Origin: Lagopus muta
Lineage: Eukaryota; Chordata; Aves; Galliformes; Phasianidae
Assembly: GCF_023343835.1 (NCBI RefSeq)
Contig: NC_064433.1
Span: 180,809,777-180,873,776 of the forward strand
Direction of reading: 5' to 3'
Length of the DNA stretch: 64,000 nucleotides
In this document: positions 10,859 to 23,530 of the stretch, in pieces
Layout of the letters: each line of letters opens with the position of its first letter
Numbering within the stretch: the first letter of the stretch is position 1
Position numbers and translations under genes: made by a program
The notes under the pieces: generated by a model
What the model saw: only the letters and a program-made list of their open reading frames with translations
Database searches by the model: none
Told to the model about the DNA's origin: nothing

Positions 10859-13210
10859 GCGCAGATTTCCTATGAACTTCTCTCAATGGATTCTCCACAG
10901 AGTGAAACTTTTTCCTACTTGCTGAGTGAAAGCTCTACAAAATTAGTCTTTTAGGTATGTTCCTCTCATATTACGTGTTCAGATTCTTGACATCCAAACC
11001 TGCTTCTGACAGTATGGGATATACTCATGCATGAGCTATTCTAGTGTTCTTCTTGCTAGTCTTATGGGACTAATGCAACTCTGGCAGATTTCCTGAATGT
11101 CATCGTTTCAAGGGAACATAAGGTAGTAGCTGACAAGGAAGTCACTGCTGTGGTAAGCCACTGAGCAAAGCAGTGCCATCTACAACACAGCAGGGAGCAC
11201 TGAGCAGTCCTTCTCAGAGAAGAGTTTTCATCTGTTTCTCAGAAATGTTCTTCTGAAGAATACAGACTCAGATGACCACAAAGGTACAGCCACTTAACAG
11301 CAGAAGTTCCTGCTGTTGATGAAGTTCTAGAGACACATTTGGCTTATTTTTTTTCAAAAGCCAGTTATTTGGGGGGGGGGGGGGGGAAGTAAAATAATTT
11401 AGGAAAGATAAAGTTCTATTGTCCTCTTGAAAGATGAACACAACTGTCCATAATATATAGGGAACTTAAATCATTGGATTTGGCCACTGGAATACAGAGA
11501 CAGCAGTGAGGATGAAAGTCTCTGAAGTTAGCTGTCACAGAATCACAGAATCACAGAACGGCCTGGGTTGGAAGACTGTCAGTTTATATGGATCAAATAG
11601 CTGGAAATAGAGAAACACCTGCAAGATGAGATTAAATTTAGTAATCACAACAGCAAATTAAACCAAATTCTACCTACTCCTAAGTTACCTTTTAGCCACA
11701 TAGTCTGGAATTTGCTAATTCATGGCAATATGCTAGTTTCCTGAGAGTCACTGGAATAATTCCGTACGAACTAGGACTTCAAGTGTTGTACATAGGTTCT
11801 AACTCTGTATGGATAAGTTATTTCTGCGGAGGAGAATACTTAGTGATGATAACAGAGCACTACTGAACACTAAGAGGAAGTAAATATATCAATATTTCTT
11901 AAGAAAGGAGTTATTTACTAGCATATCTGCATTTAGAAGATGCTATTCCATCACTTCTTTTCACCTCCTGCAACTCAGAGACTACAAACATCTCCAGTAG
12001 TTCTAATTTTCCATTCAAAAGGCCTTATAGTTGAGTAATTTTTTTAACAAGTGTGTCCAAACCTTCATGAAATACATCGAGTGATGAAGAATTTCCAAAC
12101 ATTAAACGAGGTGTTTCAGTATTTGAACTATTTTCTGCTAATGTGGATGGAAAGGTACAGCATCTTTAATAAAATCCAAGAACTTAGGGCTTTAGCTACC
12201 ATCAGTCAGACCCCAAAGCTATGCAGAAAAACCAATGCAGACTGCACTGATGTCACTTATGTCCCAAAGGAATATATCATCAGTTGCACCATACAGCACT
12301 TTTTTTTTCACTTGTGCTGAGCTGCAGCAGTGGCATCTTTTTCCTTTAAATTCATATTCAAGGACTGTATCTGCAACTGCAGTGCAAAGAAGCCAACGAT
12401 TTTGGTATAACATCTTTCCTTTCCTTATCATGAGCACCTCTTCTGCCTCGGTCACTCTTCATCTTCTCCAGGAAGACGTTCTGGAGGAATACGCACAGTC
12501 CTTACGCCCATCCAATCAATCCTGCATTTAAAATAGAATCAGTCATCCCTCAAATTTTCTGTTTTTCTTTGAGTAGAGGTGCAATTTTAAATACTTACAA
12601 TAGTTAAGGAAACAAAGAATAAAAATATCTTCAAATTGCTGAATGAAAGGAAAATCTCAGTGGAAAAAAAATGTTTTTATGTATTTGTCTGCCTAGACAA
12701 TTTTAATTATTTTTTTCATCTGTCCAATATATTGCAGTTTTTTTCTGTCTAAATAATTCTGTTTGCTTTTCAAAAGGAAATGAGAAAAATAAACAGTACT
12801 GAAAATTGCTGAAAGATGCAATTACTCCAAAACAAAATCTTTAACAAATCCACAACTTTTCCAAGAAAAATTTTCTGGGAAATTCTAGTCTATCTGTCTT
12901 ACAATCAGTTCACACTTACTAAGCTTATGAAATAAGGATGCAGAATGAATGCAGTATTATTACAGCTGTTCAAATGACTGAGCAAACACATTGATTCATT
13001 CTAAAGAAACCGCGTATGGAAAAACTGTAAAATCTTTAGAGGGGGTATTAAATTAATTTGACTTGGGGAATACAGAGCATGTGTATATTCTGGTACGGGC
13101 ATGGGTAATAAAATAAGTAAGAATGAAACAAAACCAGATGTCTGTGCTACTGTAGTTGTACTTAGCAAACTTGTTCAGCTGGACTCTGAGTTCTGATGAA
13201 GTCTAACATT
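10859..13210. other. Former MMP20 intron 8, left part
   Basis: Contains the G16 run at 11371-11386 and a 40-base CR1 tail stub at 11535-11575 (minus). The open frames near 12051-12531 have no recognised homology. Confidence 0.5.
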
Positions 13211-13695
13211 CACAGAATCACAGAATCACAGAATAGCTGAGGTTGGAAGGGACCTCTGGAGATCATCCAGTCCAACCTCCCTGCTCAAGAAGGGTTTATC
13301 TTTAGATATATATCTTATTATATCTTTAGATATATTATCTTATTATATCTTTAGAGGATATTATCCAGAATTGTGTCCAGGTGACTTTTAAATAACTTTA
13401 GGGAAGGAGGCTGCACAACCTCTCTGTGCGATCTGTGCCAATGCTCTGTCACCTTCACAGTATTTTTTTCTCTTGTTCAGATGGAACTTCCTGCACTTCA
13501 GCTTGTAACTGTTGCCTTATCACTGGACACCACTGAGAAGAGACCGGTCATCTGTTTGACAGTCTCCCATCAGATACGCGTAGTCACTGATCAGATCCCC
13601 CAAGTCTTTTGTTCTCCAGGTTGAACAAGCCCAGCTCCATAGGAGGAATGCTTCAGTTCCTCACTCATTTTAGTAGCCCTTCAAGTTCTACACTT
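13211..13695 (-). mobile_element. CR1 LINE fragment with internal tandem expansion
   Basis: The tail (cacagaatcacagaatcac...) is followed by CR1 3' UTR and ORF2 end in reverse. A unit like tatctttagatata is repeated three times at about 13297-13358, inside the element. Confidence 0.85.
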
Positions 13696-14535
13696 TTTAG
13701 TCACTAAAAGTCAGCAGCAGTCTTTACTGAATGCTCTAACTAATCACAGAGCCAGTCAGGGAATTGCAATAATGCAGCCATACTTAATGTCTAGTTTCCT
13801 GCAGAGTTTCACAGGGCTCAGGTCATTAGGAATAGCCACCCACAATCTATTCCTGGAGTTTCATTATCTTTGGCCATGCAACAGCACAGGTAGCATTTAA
13901 GATTTCAGTCTAATTTTCCATTTTATAGAGTTGACACTAGGACAATAACTTTAGAGAAAGAGACACTGCGTTGATTTCCAGTAGTCTTTTCCATCAGTCC
14001 TAGAAAAGTTCCATTATCCTGTATCTACTGTTTGTTACTTACAGTTTCTATAGCTTTTTAAAGATCAAGGCTACAGCCTTATAAATTTTCTCCTTTAACC
14101 AAATTTTTCACACATCTTTGTTCTGACCTGTGCCACCCATTATTTTTAAAGTATCAGAATGCATCCATAAAGACTATACCATGATGTCTGCATAATCCAA
14201 GTAAAACTGTCTTAAACTAATTGCAGTGATGATAACAGTTAGTTAGGCAAGCATAGCAGGTGTACTGGGAGTGCTCATGCTGTTCTGAGGGAGAGGCAGC
14301 AGAAAGAAAAAGGAGGAAGGAAGTATTTTTGTTGTCTTACTTTTCCTTGAACGCCACTGAAAAGAGCTGCCTTTGCCCACTTTCTGATATTCTGTATTCA
14401 AAGTTCTGTAACAAAGTTACAGTTAGTTATTGATTGCAGTGAAGAAATCTTGCCATCCCAAATATATTTTTAAATATGGGAGAAAATAGTGCTAACATGG
14501 GCCTATCTATAATACTCATAACAGAATTCTTCCAA

Positions 14536-14639
14536 ATCTATTATGAAAAGAAAAGGACAGAAAAAGACTATCCCAAGGGCATTGGGAAGGATTTTGTAGG
14601 AATCAATGGCAAAACACATGCAGCCCTGGAAGTGAATGG
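14536..14639 (+). pseudogene. MMP20: MMP20 exon 9 remnant (hemopexin)
   Basis: The frame reads IYYEKKRTEKDYPKGIGK, then DFVGINGKTHAALEVNG, with no stop. This is the MMP20 exon 9 segment (EKDYPK is shared), with one codon lost in the KKR-TEK region. The expected donor after NG is gone: the sequence continues GGGAGTATT rather than GGT(A/G)AG. No AG sits at the expected 5' boundary (CCAA instead of CCAG). The surrounding open frame 14476-14694 is therefore an exon plus intron read-through, not a gene. Confidence 0.85.
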
Positions 14640-16045
14640 GGAGTATTTAACTACACAGCATTTAGGGTTGATCCTGCCAGTCCACCCTCTGTGAGAGTGG
14701 AGAAGTCAATATAAACACAACATCTGCTTCAAAAAAAGCTTCTTTATTGTTTGATGAAGCTGAACAAGACTTCCTGTACAGCTGCTTTAACCAACACTCT
14801 GAAGGATATCAGTTCCGGATCTGAACTATGAAATCCCCTATTGATTTCAAATCCTAAGTTATAACTTGCATTTAAGTTAGCATTTTTCTTCATGTTAATT
14901 TTAAACTTAAGAAATTAAGAAATTCTTAACATTCTTGTCTTCAGTTTCCTGCTGAAAAACCCACAACACACAAAAATGATGAGGTTCCAATTAGGAAAAT
15001 ACTGTACACATTTGTATTATGCAAATGAAAAATAATCTCTTTAAAAGTGACTTGGAAATCTTACACAAAGTGTCCTCTTGCAGTCTCTGCCAGAGAGGAT
15101 GACTTTCTGTTGAAATATCCTGTCTCGATCCTGGGTGCTTTTCAGGATCAGAGCACCCCCATATGGACACAGCTGCCCCTTCACAAGGTCTCTGGCCCTT
15201 GTCAACCTTCTGAGTCTTCAAATGGGAAGTGACTTGCTGGGAGAAGCTGTGGATCCTGGGGGAAAAAGCAACATAAACTACTGGATTTTTAGGCATCTTG
15301 TTTGGTCAGCCTCTGTAGAGTCCTACTCCTCTCCAGAAAGAGGATGAAGAACCTGGACCCAAACACAGACCTTTACAGGAATATCTTTTAGATGAACGCC
15401 TACTTCAGAGTTCTTCATATTTTGATTCTTATTAGTATTTTGTAACCTAAAGATGAAGCATAGTAATATTCACAGTTCACCTCTCCTTGTAGACCTCTTA
15501 TTACCAGTACTAGTTACTTTATTACGTCCTGTTTTAAGGGCACAGCTGGAAACTTCCCTTCTAAAATTGGCCTCAAGCCTACCTAAACCTTAGTTTGTGC
15601 AATCCGAATGCAAAGTGGTTTTAAAATGCTGATCAATTCAAACTACAGAACTGAGTTGTGAAACTCATTCTTGTTCTCTGAGCGCAGAGCTGTTAAGCAC
15701 ACATTGCATAAATTTACAAAGCCCTTTTCTTAAATCCACTGTAATTATTCTTATTTTAATTGTATTATAGAGATTCTTATTAAAATTGATTGTGTTTGGA
15801 CCTTGAGTGTCATTTCAAATTTGGAAATCTGGTCACCCCCCAGCCTACACAGGCAGGACATCACAGGTACCTAGACCACAAGTAGATGTGCATTATGATC
15901 AGAATGAAAAACAATGTCTTCTGGTGTGCATCACGGAAACAGAAAAAAGAAAATAGAAGGAAGAACTCATCTTCAGTGCTTGAGCATGATTAGAGCAGGC
16001 CACAACCACATTTTGTTCAAGTCTGTCCTGTATCAAATCACAAAT

Positions 16046-16140
16046 TCCCCAGCTGTTGTTTCATATTTCTTCCTGACTGAAGCTATCTACCACTTCCCTG
16101 TGACACACCATTGCTTCAGCTTTTGGAACAGCAATTTCTC
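16046..16140 (+). pseudogene. MMP20: Possible MMP20 exon 10 remnant (C-terminus)
   Basis: After CCCCAG (16041-16046) the frame reads VVSYFFLTEAIYHF and ends near SFWNS. Terminal MMP exons begin with a YFF-G-x-Y-K-Y motif and end near a Trp and the last Cys. Only the YFF, Y and W positions match. Position (1.4 kb after exon 9) and phase are plausible. The call is tentative. Confidence 0.3.
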
Positions 16141-17266
16141 CTCCACGTTAACTTTTCCACCTGTTAGCTTACAATTAGTTTGTCTGCTCAGTCTGATTTT
16201 CCCTTTCTAAAAACAAGCATCCCTGATGCATCCACACAACAAAACAGTGGTTTGGGGCCACTACGTTTTCTTGAGGATATGCATATGTTGCTAACACTCA
16301 GTAACATGAGCTAAATTTTACAGTTTTGTAATCAGTGTATCAAAGTGCATTTTATGTTACCCAACAGGGCTGGATGCCAACAGCGTCATTTTGTTTAACA
16401 CCAAAATACAAAGATGAGCAATGTGATAGAGGGAACAGTAACACAAGGCTAATGTTTGTGAACTCAAGGATGTAAAGCTGAAAGTAAACATTATGTGAAG
16501 AGGAAACCACGAAGGGTGCCAAACTCTGCAAATCACTCCTAATACATACCTTTTGATGCCTGCATTCACAAGTAAAGGAGTGTCCTTTCTCAGACCCAGC
16601 TCTGGAAACACTCAAACATGGGGAAAACTGTTTCCTCAGAACGGTCTTGTTGGTTTCCCAGAAAGTGCGTACGTGCTTGAAGTCAAGTGCATACAAATGA
16701 CTGAAGAACCAGAATCTTCTTTTAAAAAACTGTCTTGAATTTTCCTTTGCTCATGGCGCTGTTAATCATATGCAGTGCTGCTGAAAATGAAATAAAACTG
16801 CTAGAAGTGGCTCGGAGAATAAAACCCAACTCAGGAAGGATAAATTTCAGTGGACATAAATCTGGAATATAACCACTGTGGTTGTTTCTCAAGACCATGG
16901 ATCCTCTTGCACTGCATCTCAGGCTGTAAACACATCCCACCTTATTTGACATGAGAGACAACCTCCACCTATACTGGCTGCTGTGCAAAGTCAGCAGGAA
17001 TTTTTCATTAATAAAATATTTTCCATCTTAAAAAATTTCATAAGGATTAAAACTGTCTTTGACTGAAATCCCTGTCAAAGCTGTCACTGGCTTTAAGAAA
17101 ACATGGTAATTCCTTGCTCTAGCTGAGATTCAAGATTCCATGACGGTCAGTGGCAGATTCTTGGAGAAAAAAAAGTACAAGACAAAATATGTGAACCATA
17201 GTCATTGTCCTGGAAAATAACTTTAGTGTTTGACTAAGTACTTGCATTCATGATTTCATTCATTTT
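16141..17266. other. Unassigned intergenic sequence
   Basis: No recognised gene or repeat. Open frames on both strands near 16350-16740 show no family motif. Confidence 0.45.
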
Positions 17267-17375
17267 ACAGAATCACAGAACAGAATCACAGAACTGTAGG
17301 GGTTGGAAGGGACCTCCAGAGATCATCGAGTCCAACCCCCCTGCCAAAGCAGGTTCCCTACACCAGGTGTAGATT
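17267..17375 (-). mobile_element. CR1 LINE 3' tail
   Basis: Reverse tail ending at caccaggtgtag. It lies 145 bases before an opposite-strand CR1. Confidence 0.85.
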
Positions 17376-17519
17376 TAGACTTCCTAGGAACAGTCAAACC
17401 AAACTCTCAAGTAAAACTAACTTAACATTTGTTCTTGTTGGTAGTTTGAGGGAAAACTGTTGCATTTTTTTCAGAAATAGGTACAGTAAATATTGTACCA
17501 TCTTGCGTAAGTCACTTCG

Positions 17520-18882
17520 GTCTTGAAAAAGGTCAAGAAGGACAATCCAGGAAACTACAAGCCAGCTCCATCCCTGGAAACATGATGGAACAACTTGTTC
17601 TGGATGCCCTCTCAAAGCAACTGGAAGAGAATGAGGTTATCAGGAATAGTCAGCATGGATTCAACAAGAGGAAATCATGCTTTACCAATCTGGTAGCCTT
17701 CTACAATGTCATAACTGACTGGGTAAATGGGGAGAGAGCAGTTGATGTTGTATACCTTGACTTCAGCAAGGTGTTTGATACTGCCTCCCACAGCATCATT
17801 GTAACGAAGCTTAGAAAAAGCAGGACAGATGAGTGGATGGTGTGGTGGGTTGAGAACTGGATGACTGGCAGAGCTCAGAATGTTGTGATCAGCGGTGCAG
17901 AGTTTAATTGGAAGCCTCCAGCGAGCAGTGTTCCAAAGAAGTCAGTGCTGGGTCCAGTCTTGTTTGACATCTTCATCAGTGACCTGGATGATGGGATAGA
18001 ATCCACCCTTAGTTTGCTAATGATGCTAAGCTGGAAGGAGTGGCTGACACACCGGAAAGCTGTGGTGCCATTCAGTGAGACCTGGAGAGACTGGAGAGTT
18101 GGATGAAGAGAAACCTGATGAGGTTCAACAAGAATAAGTGTAGAGTTCTGCTCCTGGGAGGAATAACCACATGCATCAGAACAGGTCAGGTGATGACCTG
18201 CTGAAGAGGAGCTCTGCGGAGAGGGAGCTGGGTGTCCTGGGGGACGACAGGTTGGCCATGAGCCAGCAGTGTGCCCTTGTGGCCAAGAAGGCCAATGATA
18301 TCCTGGGGTGCATTAAAAAGAGCATGGCCAGCAGGTCTGGGGAGATGATCCTCCCCCTCTGCTTTGCCCTGGTGAGGCCACATCTGGAGTACTGTCTTAG
18401 TTCTGGGCTTCTCAAGTTTAAAGGAAAGTGATAGAGAAAGTCCAGTGGAGGGCCACAAAGATGATTAGTGTCCTGGAGTATCTCCCATACAAAGAAAGGC
18501 TGAGAAACCTGGAGCTATTCAGTCTGGAGAACAGAAGGCTGAGAGGGGATCTTGTTATTGTTTATCTGAAGTGTGGAATCATGTCAATTGGGGCAGAATT
18601 TTTGCAGTGGTGTGCCACAACAGAACAAGGGCAATGGGCAGGAAGTGGAATACAGAAAGTTCCTTACAAACACAAGGAAGAACTTCTTTACTGTCAGTGT
18701 GACGGAGCACAAAAACAGGAACAACCAGAGAGGTTGTGGTGTCTCCACTGCAGATATTCAAGACCTGTCTGGATGCCTTCCTGTGTGACCTACTGTGGGG
18801 AACCTGCTTTAAAAGAGGTTTGGACTCGATGATCTCTAGAGGTCCCTTTCGATCCTTACAGTGCTGTGAAACATTCTGTGAA
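17520..18882 (+). mobile_element. CR1 LINE, reverse transcriptase region to 3' end
   Basis: Includes an uninterrupted 174-codon piece of ORF2 (17582-18106) with the RT block VVYLDFSKVFDTASHS (about 17746-17793). This is followed by frameshifts (frames at 18171 and 18428) and the 3' tail. No full-length ORF2 remains. Confidence 0.93.
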
Positions 18883-20984
18883 AAATGGAAAATAGAAAAA
18901 GCAGGCATCGTTCACAATAGTCTAGGGGGAAAAAATATGATTCCTGTCATAATAGAAAAAAATTCACTGTGTTTAATTTTGACAATACTCTTAAACATTA
19001 AATTTTCATCTATCAAGGAATGTCAGGATGAGGCAGATGCTACTTTCGGAAGTTAAATAAAGTTTTATTAGAATCCACTTACTGCATTCTTAATTAAACA
19101 TCAGTGTTTTTTATTAAATCTTTTCATTTAAAACATGATATATTTTCCAAGATAGACTTACTCCGTTCTCATATTCAGTCCTTCAACATTTGGAAAATTT
19201 GTATTTCTACATGCAGACACAAAACATATTTCATCATTTGGTAACCATAAACATTATCACAATGTCATAAGCAATATTACTTGGTATTTTTTTTTTTCTG
19301 GATGAAAATTAAAGGGAAAAGAATCCAGAAGACTCAAGCTCTGCTGTGTGGTTGTCAGTGTACAGGTGAACTAAGCACAGCACATGTTGAAATCTTAATG
19401 ATGCCAGAGTGCTCCAGCCCTGCTTTAGCCCTGGGATGTTTTTACATATGCACTGTTACATATCCACAAGATCCTCCCTGCCTGTAAGATATACTGATCA
19501 TCAAACATTTTACATCATTTTTCTGTGTTCCAGCTACAAAGTCTGTGATTGGTCTATGCTGAAACTTCTGCTGGATTCCACATGCATATGGATGCATATT
19601 CCTAGGATAGCTATATGCAGAAAATAGCAAGTGATAGATGTCATCAATGTTAAAACTCATTTGTTTGTCCTTGTCAGTGAACTTTACATTCTGTATTCCA
19701 TGTCTACCTTAGCAAGGTGCAGAAACACTAAGACAAACAAAAGAGAGCTTAGCTTTCTTCTTATGAGCTATCCTTTGCTCTTTGTTCAACAACTTTCTCT
19801 TAATTCCTAGAAGATGTCAGACAGCAGAGGTTGCTGTAGTCTTCTAGGAAATGTTTCATCTTCTTTCTTGCTCATGCTGGAGTCCTGCAATCTATTCAGC
19901 TGTGCCCCTCTCAGACTTGCTTTTGATCTTCTCACCATCTGCCGGTTCTCCAGAAGCTGCCTTTACCTGAGCAAGTTTTATGGGAGAATTGATTTCCTTC
20001 TGCTTTGGATTTTCTCCTGGACTCAGAGAACTACAGACAAGAAAAGGCTACAGGAAGCCTGTTTGGTGCCAAGGAAAGTGTATTTAATTAATGCCAACAC
20101 AGCAGGTCTTTGACTGCAAAAACAAGGAAGACAAAAGGCTGTTTAAAAGACTTAACTTTCAAACACTAGAAGTTTCAATGCCTTTCTGTTCAGTGTAAGC
20201 AGGCTTCTTTACCAAAACAGATTTTTTTGCACTTCATTATTGGCTTTAAATCTATGACCACAGACCTGTGCTGTTGCGGACATCTGGATATAGATGGTTA
20301 GTAAGATGCTAGCAGCAATTAGAAAGCCCCTTCTTCAGGAGGCATATGAACCTTGTATTTTCCATGCTTTAAATTTTATTGCAACTGATACAAGTTTCTA
20401 AGAATAAAAGCAAAGTTACCAATATTTTTCTGATCTTTTTGTAGTTTGCTCTATGACTTTCATCAGTCAATGAAGATTTTCAATGTCACATGTATTCAAA
20501 ACAAAAGAAAAAGGATGTGTTTTTTTTCTTCTTAACTGAGACTTAAACACATACAGTGTGTCTATTGTTTGAATCCTAAACAATTATCTGTCTGTTAAGA
20601 GTGACTTTCTGGTTCTTCTGTTGAGAAACTGCAACTGCGTGCAGCACACCAAGATTTTTTTTTACTAACACAGGATTCTGTAACACATTTTGTAATCTCT
20701 ACAGATACAAACTATTAAGAAATGGGAAAAGTTTACAAAATGTAACATTGTAAGAAAAAAAAATATTGAAATAAAATGCAGTATTTAAGTACATAATGTA
20801 TGTTTTTCTACATCATGAAGGAAAGAAAAAAAAGAAAATATGGCAATAAAAATTCATGTGTTGGGTTTATTTTGCGGTGTGACTGTCATGGTTCTTTTTT
20901 CATTCCCATGGAGAGATATTCTGATCACAACAGAGTATGACACTTGTAGGCACACCTAAACAGCAGGTTTTCCACATTCTTATT
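18883..20984. other. Unassigned AT-rich intergenic sequence
   Basis: No gene supported. Short A and T runs only. Confidence 0.5.
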
Positions 20985-21445
20985 TACTCCATTGTCCGTT
21001 AGCATTCACCACTACTCTCTGTGTTTGGCCATCCAGCCAGTTCTTTAACCAGCTAAGATCATTCCTGTCCAAGCCATGGGCTGCCAGCTTCTGCAGGTTA
21101 ATACTGTGGAAGAGAGTGTCAAAGACTTTGCTGAAGTCTAAGTAGACTGCATCAACAGCCTTTCCATCAGAAACCAGGTGTTTCACCCAGCCACTCGACC
21201 ATAGAAGGAGATCGAGTTGGTGAGGCAGAACCTGCCTTTCATGAACCCATGCTGGCTGGGCCTGATGCCCTGGTTGTCCTGCACATTCCATGTGGTCTCA
21301 CTCAAAATGATCTGTTCCACAACCTTTCCTGGCACCAAGATCAGGCTGACAGGCCCGTAGTTCCCCAGATCCTTCTTGCAGCCTTTCTTGTAGATGACAG
21401 TCACAGTGACAAGCAGAAAAGCATGAGATAATCCCCCCATTCAGG
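20985..21445 (-). mobile_element. CR1 LINE internal fragment (RT domain)
   Basis: On the reverse strand it encodes DLGNYGPVSLILVPGK (near 21383-21338), then in another frame AVYLDFSKVFDTLFHS. The 3' tail is absent, so it is truncated at both ends. Confidence 0.9.
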
Positions 21446-23530
21446 AGGAAGGCATGACCCCGTGACTTAACATTTTATACTACTTGTTTCAGGTGGTGAA
21501 AGTATTTTATTGCCTGCTTTGGGATGGGATAAATCATTTCTTAGTGGTGTTTGCTACTCTTGCTAAGTACAAAGAACCAGTGGCCAGCTAACATTAGAGA
21601 AGTCCTGTACTCATAAAATTGTAGACACTGGTGTAGCAGGGATAAAGTTCCCCATTTAACTGATCTGTGCTCATCTGACCACTCTTCTGATACATCCACA
21701 GAGGAAAACAAAGCCATGAAGGCATTAAGTTTAACTGGTATAGTGTTGAAAGGCTGGGGTCAAGATACAGGAAAGAAAAAAGTCTGTTTTTGAAGTATAA
21801 ACATGAATACTATCATAGCCAAAAGAAGTATGGGAGCCATTGGGAAAATTTATCCAACCTAACAATATCTGACTTTGCATCTTGTAGGAGTCTCAGAGTG
21901 TCCACGAACAACTGAAAGAAGGTTCTATCAGCAGAGAATTAAGATAGACTGCTAAGAATAGAGGTGTAGCATCAAAAAACACAGGATCAAAAAGTGCCTT
22001 TAGTTATTCTTCTCACTGAATGGCATGAAAAATGAGAAGAAAGAAACCTCCACACTGATTTGTAAGCAGGCTTAACAAGATGACAGAAGATTTCAAGGTT
22101 ACTGGCTCTGCAGATCTCAGCTGTGGTCATTACAGTTTGTCATAAATTAGCAACTACGTATTTAGAAATTGACATTTCCAGTTCATTGTTACAAGTTATG
22201 TGTCAAAAGATATAGGTTTTAACTAGAATAATTATTCCTAAATAGCTGCTTGATTCTTCATTTGCTTAATGTGAAAGACTTGGTGCCTAATGGCTATTTA
22301 ATTGTTCTTCATTGTGCAGAAAATTTCCTGAATTCACATGCAATCAAGCATGCATATGTGAAAAACAGAACTAATCAGATGTAATATATTATGACATTTC
22401 CTGTGAAGGAGAGAACACAAAACAATATCTCTGCTCATAAGTCTCAGGAGTCTCAGTTCAGCAAAATTCCTATCAGAGACTGCGCATCCTTATGCTTGCG
22501 CTTCTTATAACACAGAACTCAACATAATTCCATCACTTTGTCATTCAAATTTTCACTGCCATATGCAGAAGCACAATCCATATACTATGAGCAACATTGC
22601 AAATTACACTTGACAAACTCATGTTGGTCAAAGTGAACATAAGCCAGCCATAGTTCGTAACTGTATCTTCTAACAATCTGTGAAAAATGAACACATTCAT
22701 TAGCAATCTAATGGTCAAATCTAAGCACAGTACACGTCTATACAATGAGCAATTCCATAACAAGATCATTTAGAAATCTCTGGCCTGGATGTATTTGTGT
22801 AACTCTTGCCAAATCTAGAGATGAGGAACTGGGCTGGAAAATCTGATTTGGGAATGTAAGATTCACAGTGGGAAATTGAACCCAGACATCTTCTCTTTCA
22901 ACCGCAGAGGGCTGGCATTGTCTCTACATGCTTGTTAACTTAAGAAGCCCTGAGAGTTCTCAGGAGAGAACTGGAGTTCTGCATGATTAAATTCTAATTG
23001 GAGGAAGTGATTGTTTCACTATCACATAGCACAGCTGCTTCTCCATTGTTTTTGGGGGGTTTGTTTTTTTGTTTTTTGGTTGGTTTTTTTTTGGTGGTGG
23101 TGGTGGTTTTTTGACTGGATTTTAATGAACAATTCATTTGCATAGAATGTTTTGTGTCTTACTTGTTCACTGTTTAGGGAGGACAGAAGAAAGGATTAAT
23201 GTGTCCTAGTTTCTTTTTGGTTACATGCTTCAGGAGATTATCCAGAAGCTATGGAGTAAGATTGCTCTCAGTGTACTGAATAGGGGAGTTCAAACAAAAA
23301 CACTTAATTTGCCATGAAAGGTATGCAGACACAAAAAATTCATCTAATCCAACTGGTAAATGCAAATATTTTAACAAAAGATGCTATACAAGAGGAATTG
23401 GGTCAGTATATCAGATATGTTAAACTAGAGACTACAAGTTAGGGCCTACTTCCAGATAAAGCTCGAAGTTGTCCCTTTGTGTTGTTAATCCTTCCTGCTC
23501 TAAGTCAGTGTTGGATGTACATCACGTTGA
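21446..23530. other. Unassigned intergenic sequence
   Basis: No recognised gene. A T/G-rich low-complexity stretch (ttttggggggttt... then ggtggt repeats) lies at 23048-23113. Confidence 0.5.

Larger units (their letters stand above)
5069..14640 (+). pseudogene. MMP20: MMP20 (enamelysin) unitary pseudogene, whole relic
   Basis: A set of exon remnants lies in the order expected for MMP20, all on the plus strand: exon 2 (5069-5329), 3 (about 5905-6055), 5 (7864-8027), 6 (to 8175), 7 (8334-8453), 8 (about 10684-10858) and 9 (about 14536-14639). Weaker candidates exist for exon 4 (about 6890-7020) and exon 10 (about 16046-16140). MMP20 is a tooth-specific metalloproteinase that cleaves enamel matrix proteins, with prodomain, catalytic domain and four-bladed hemopexin domain. 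The gene lies 5' of MMP7 on the same strand in mammals, exactly as here. Assignment to MMP20 rather than another hemopexin MMP rests on exon 9 (EKDYPK, then GINGK and EVNG), the exon 5 phrase PSALMYPT, and synteny. Frameshifts, stops and broken splice sites rule out a functional protein. CR1 copies lie in several former introns. No convincing exon 1 or promoter remains. Confidence 0.85.

Noticed and set aside
12219..12531. Overlapping open frames on both strands
   Set aside because: No motif, and no splice or codon pattern of a gene.
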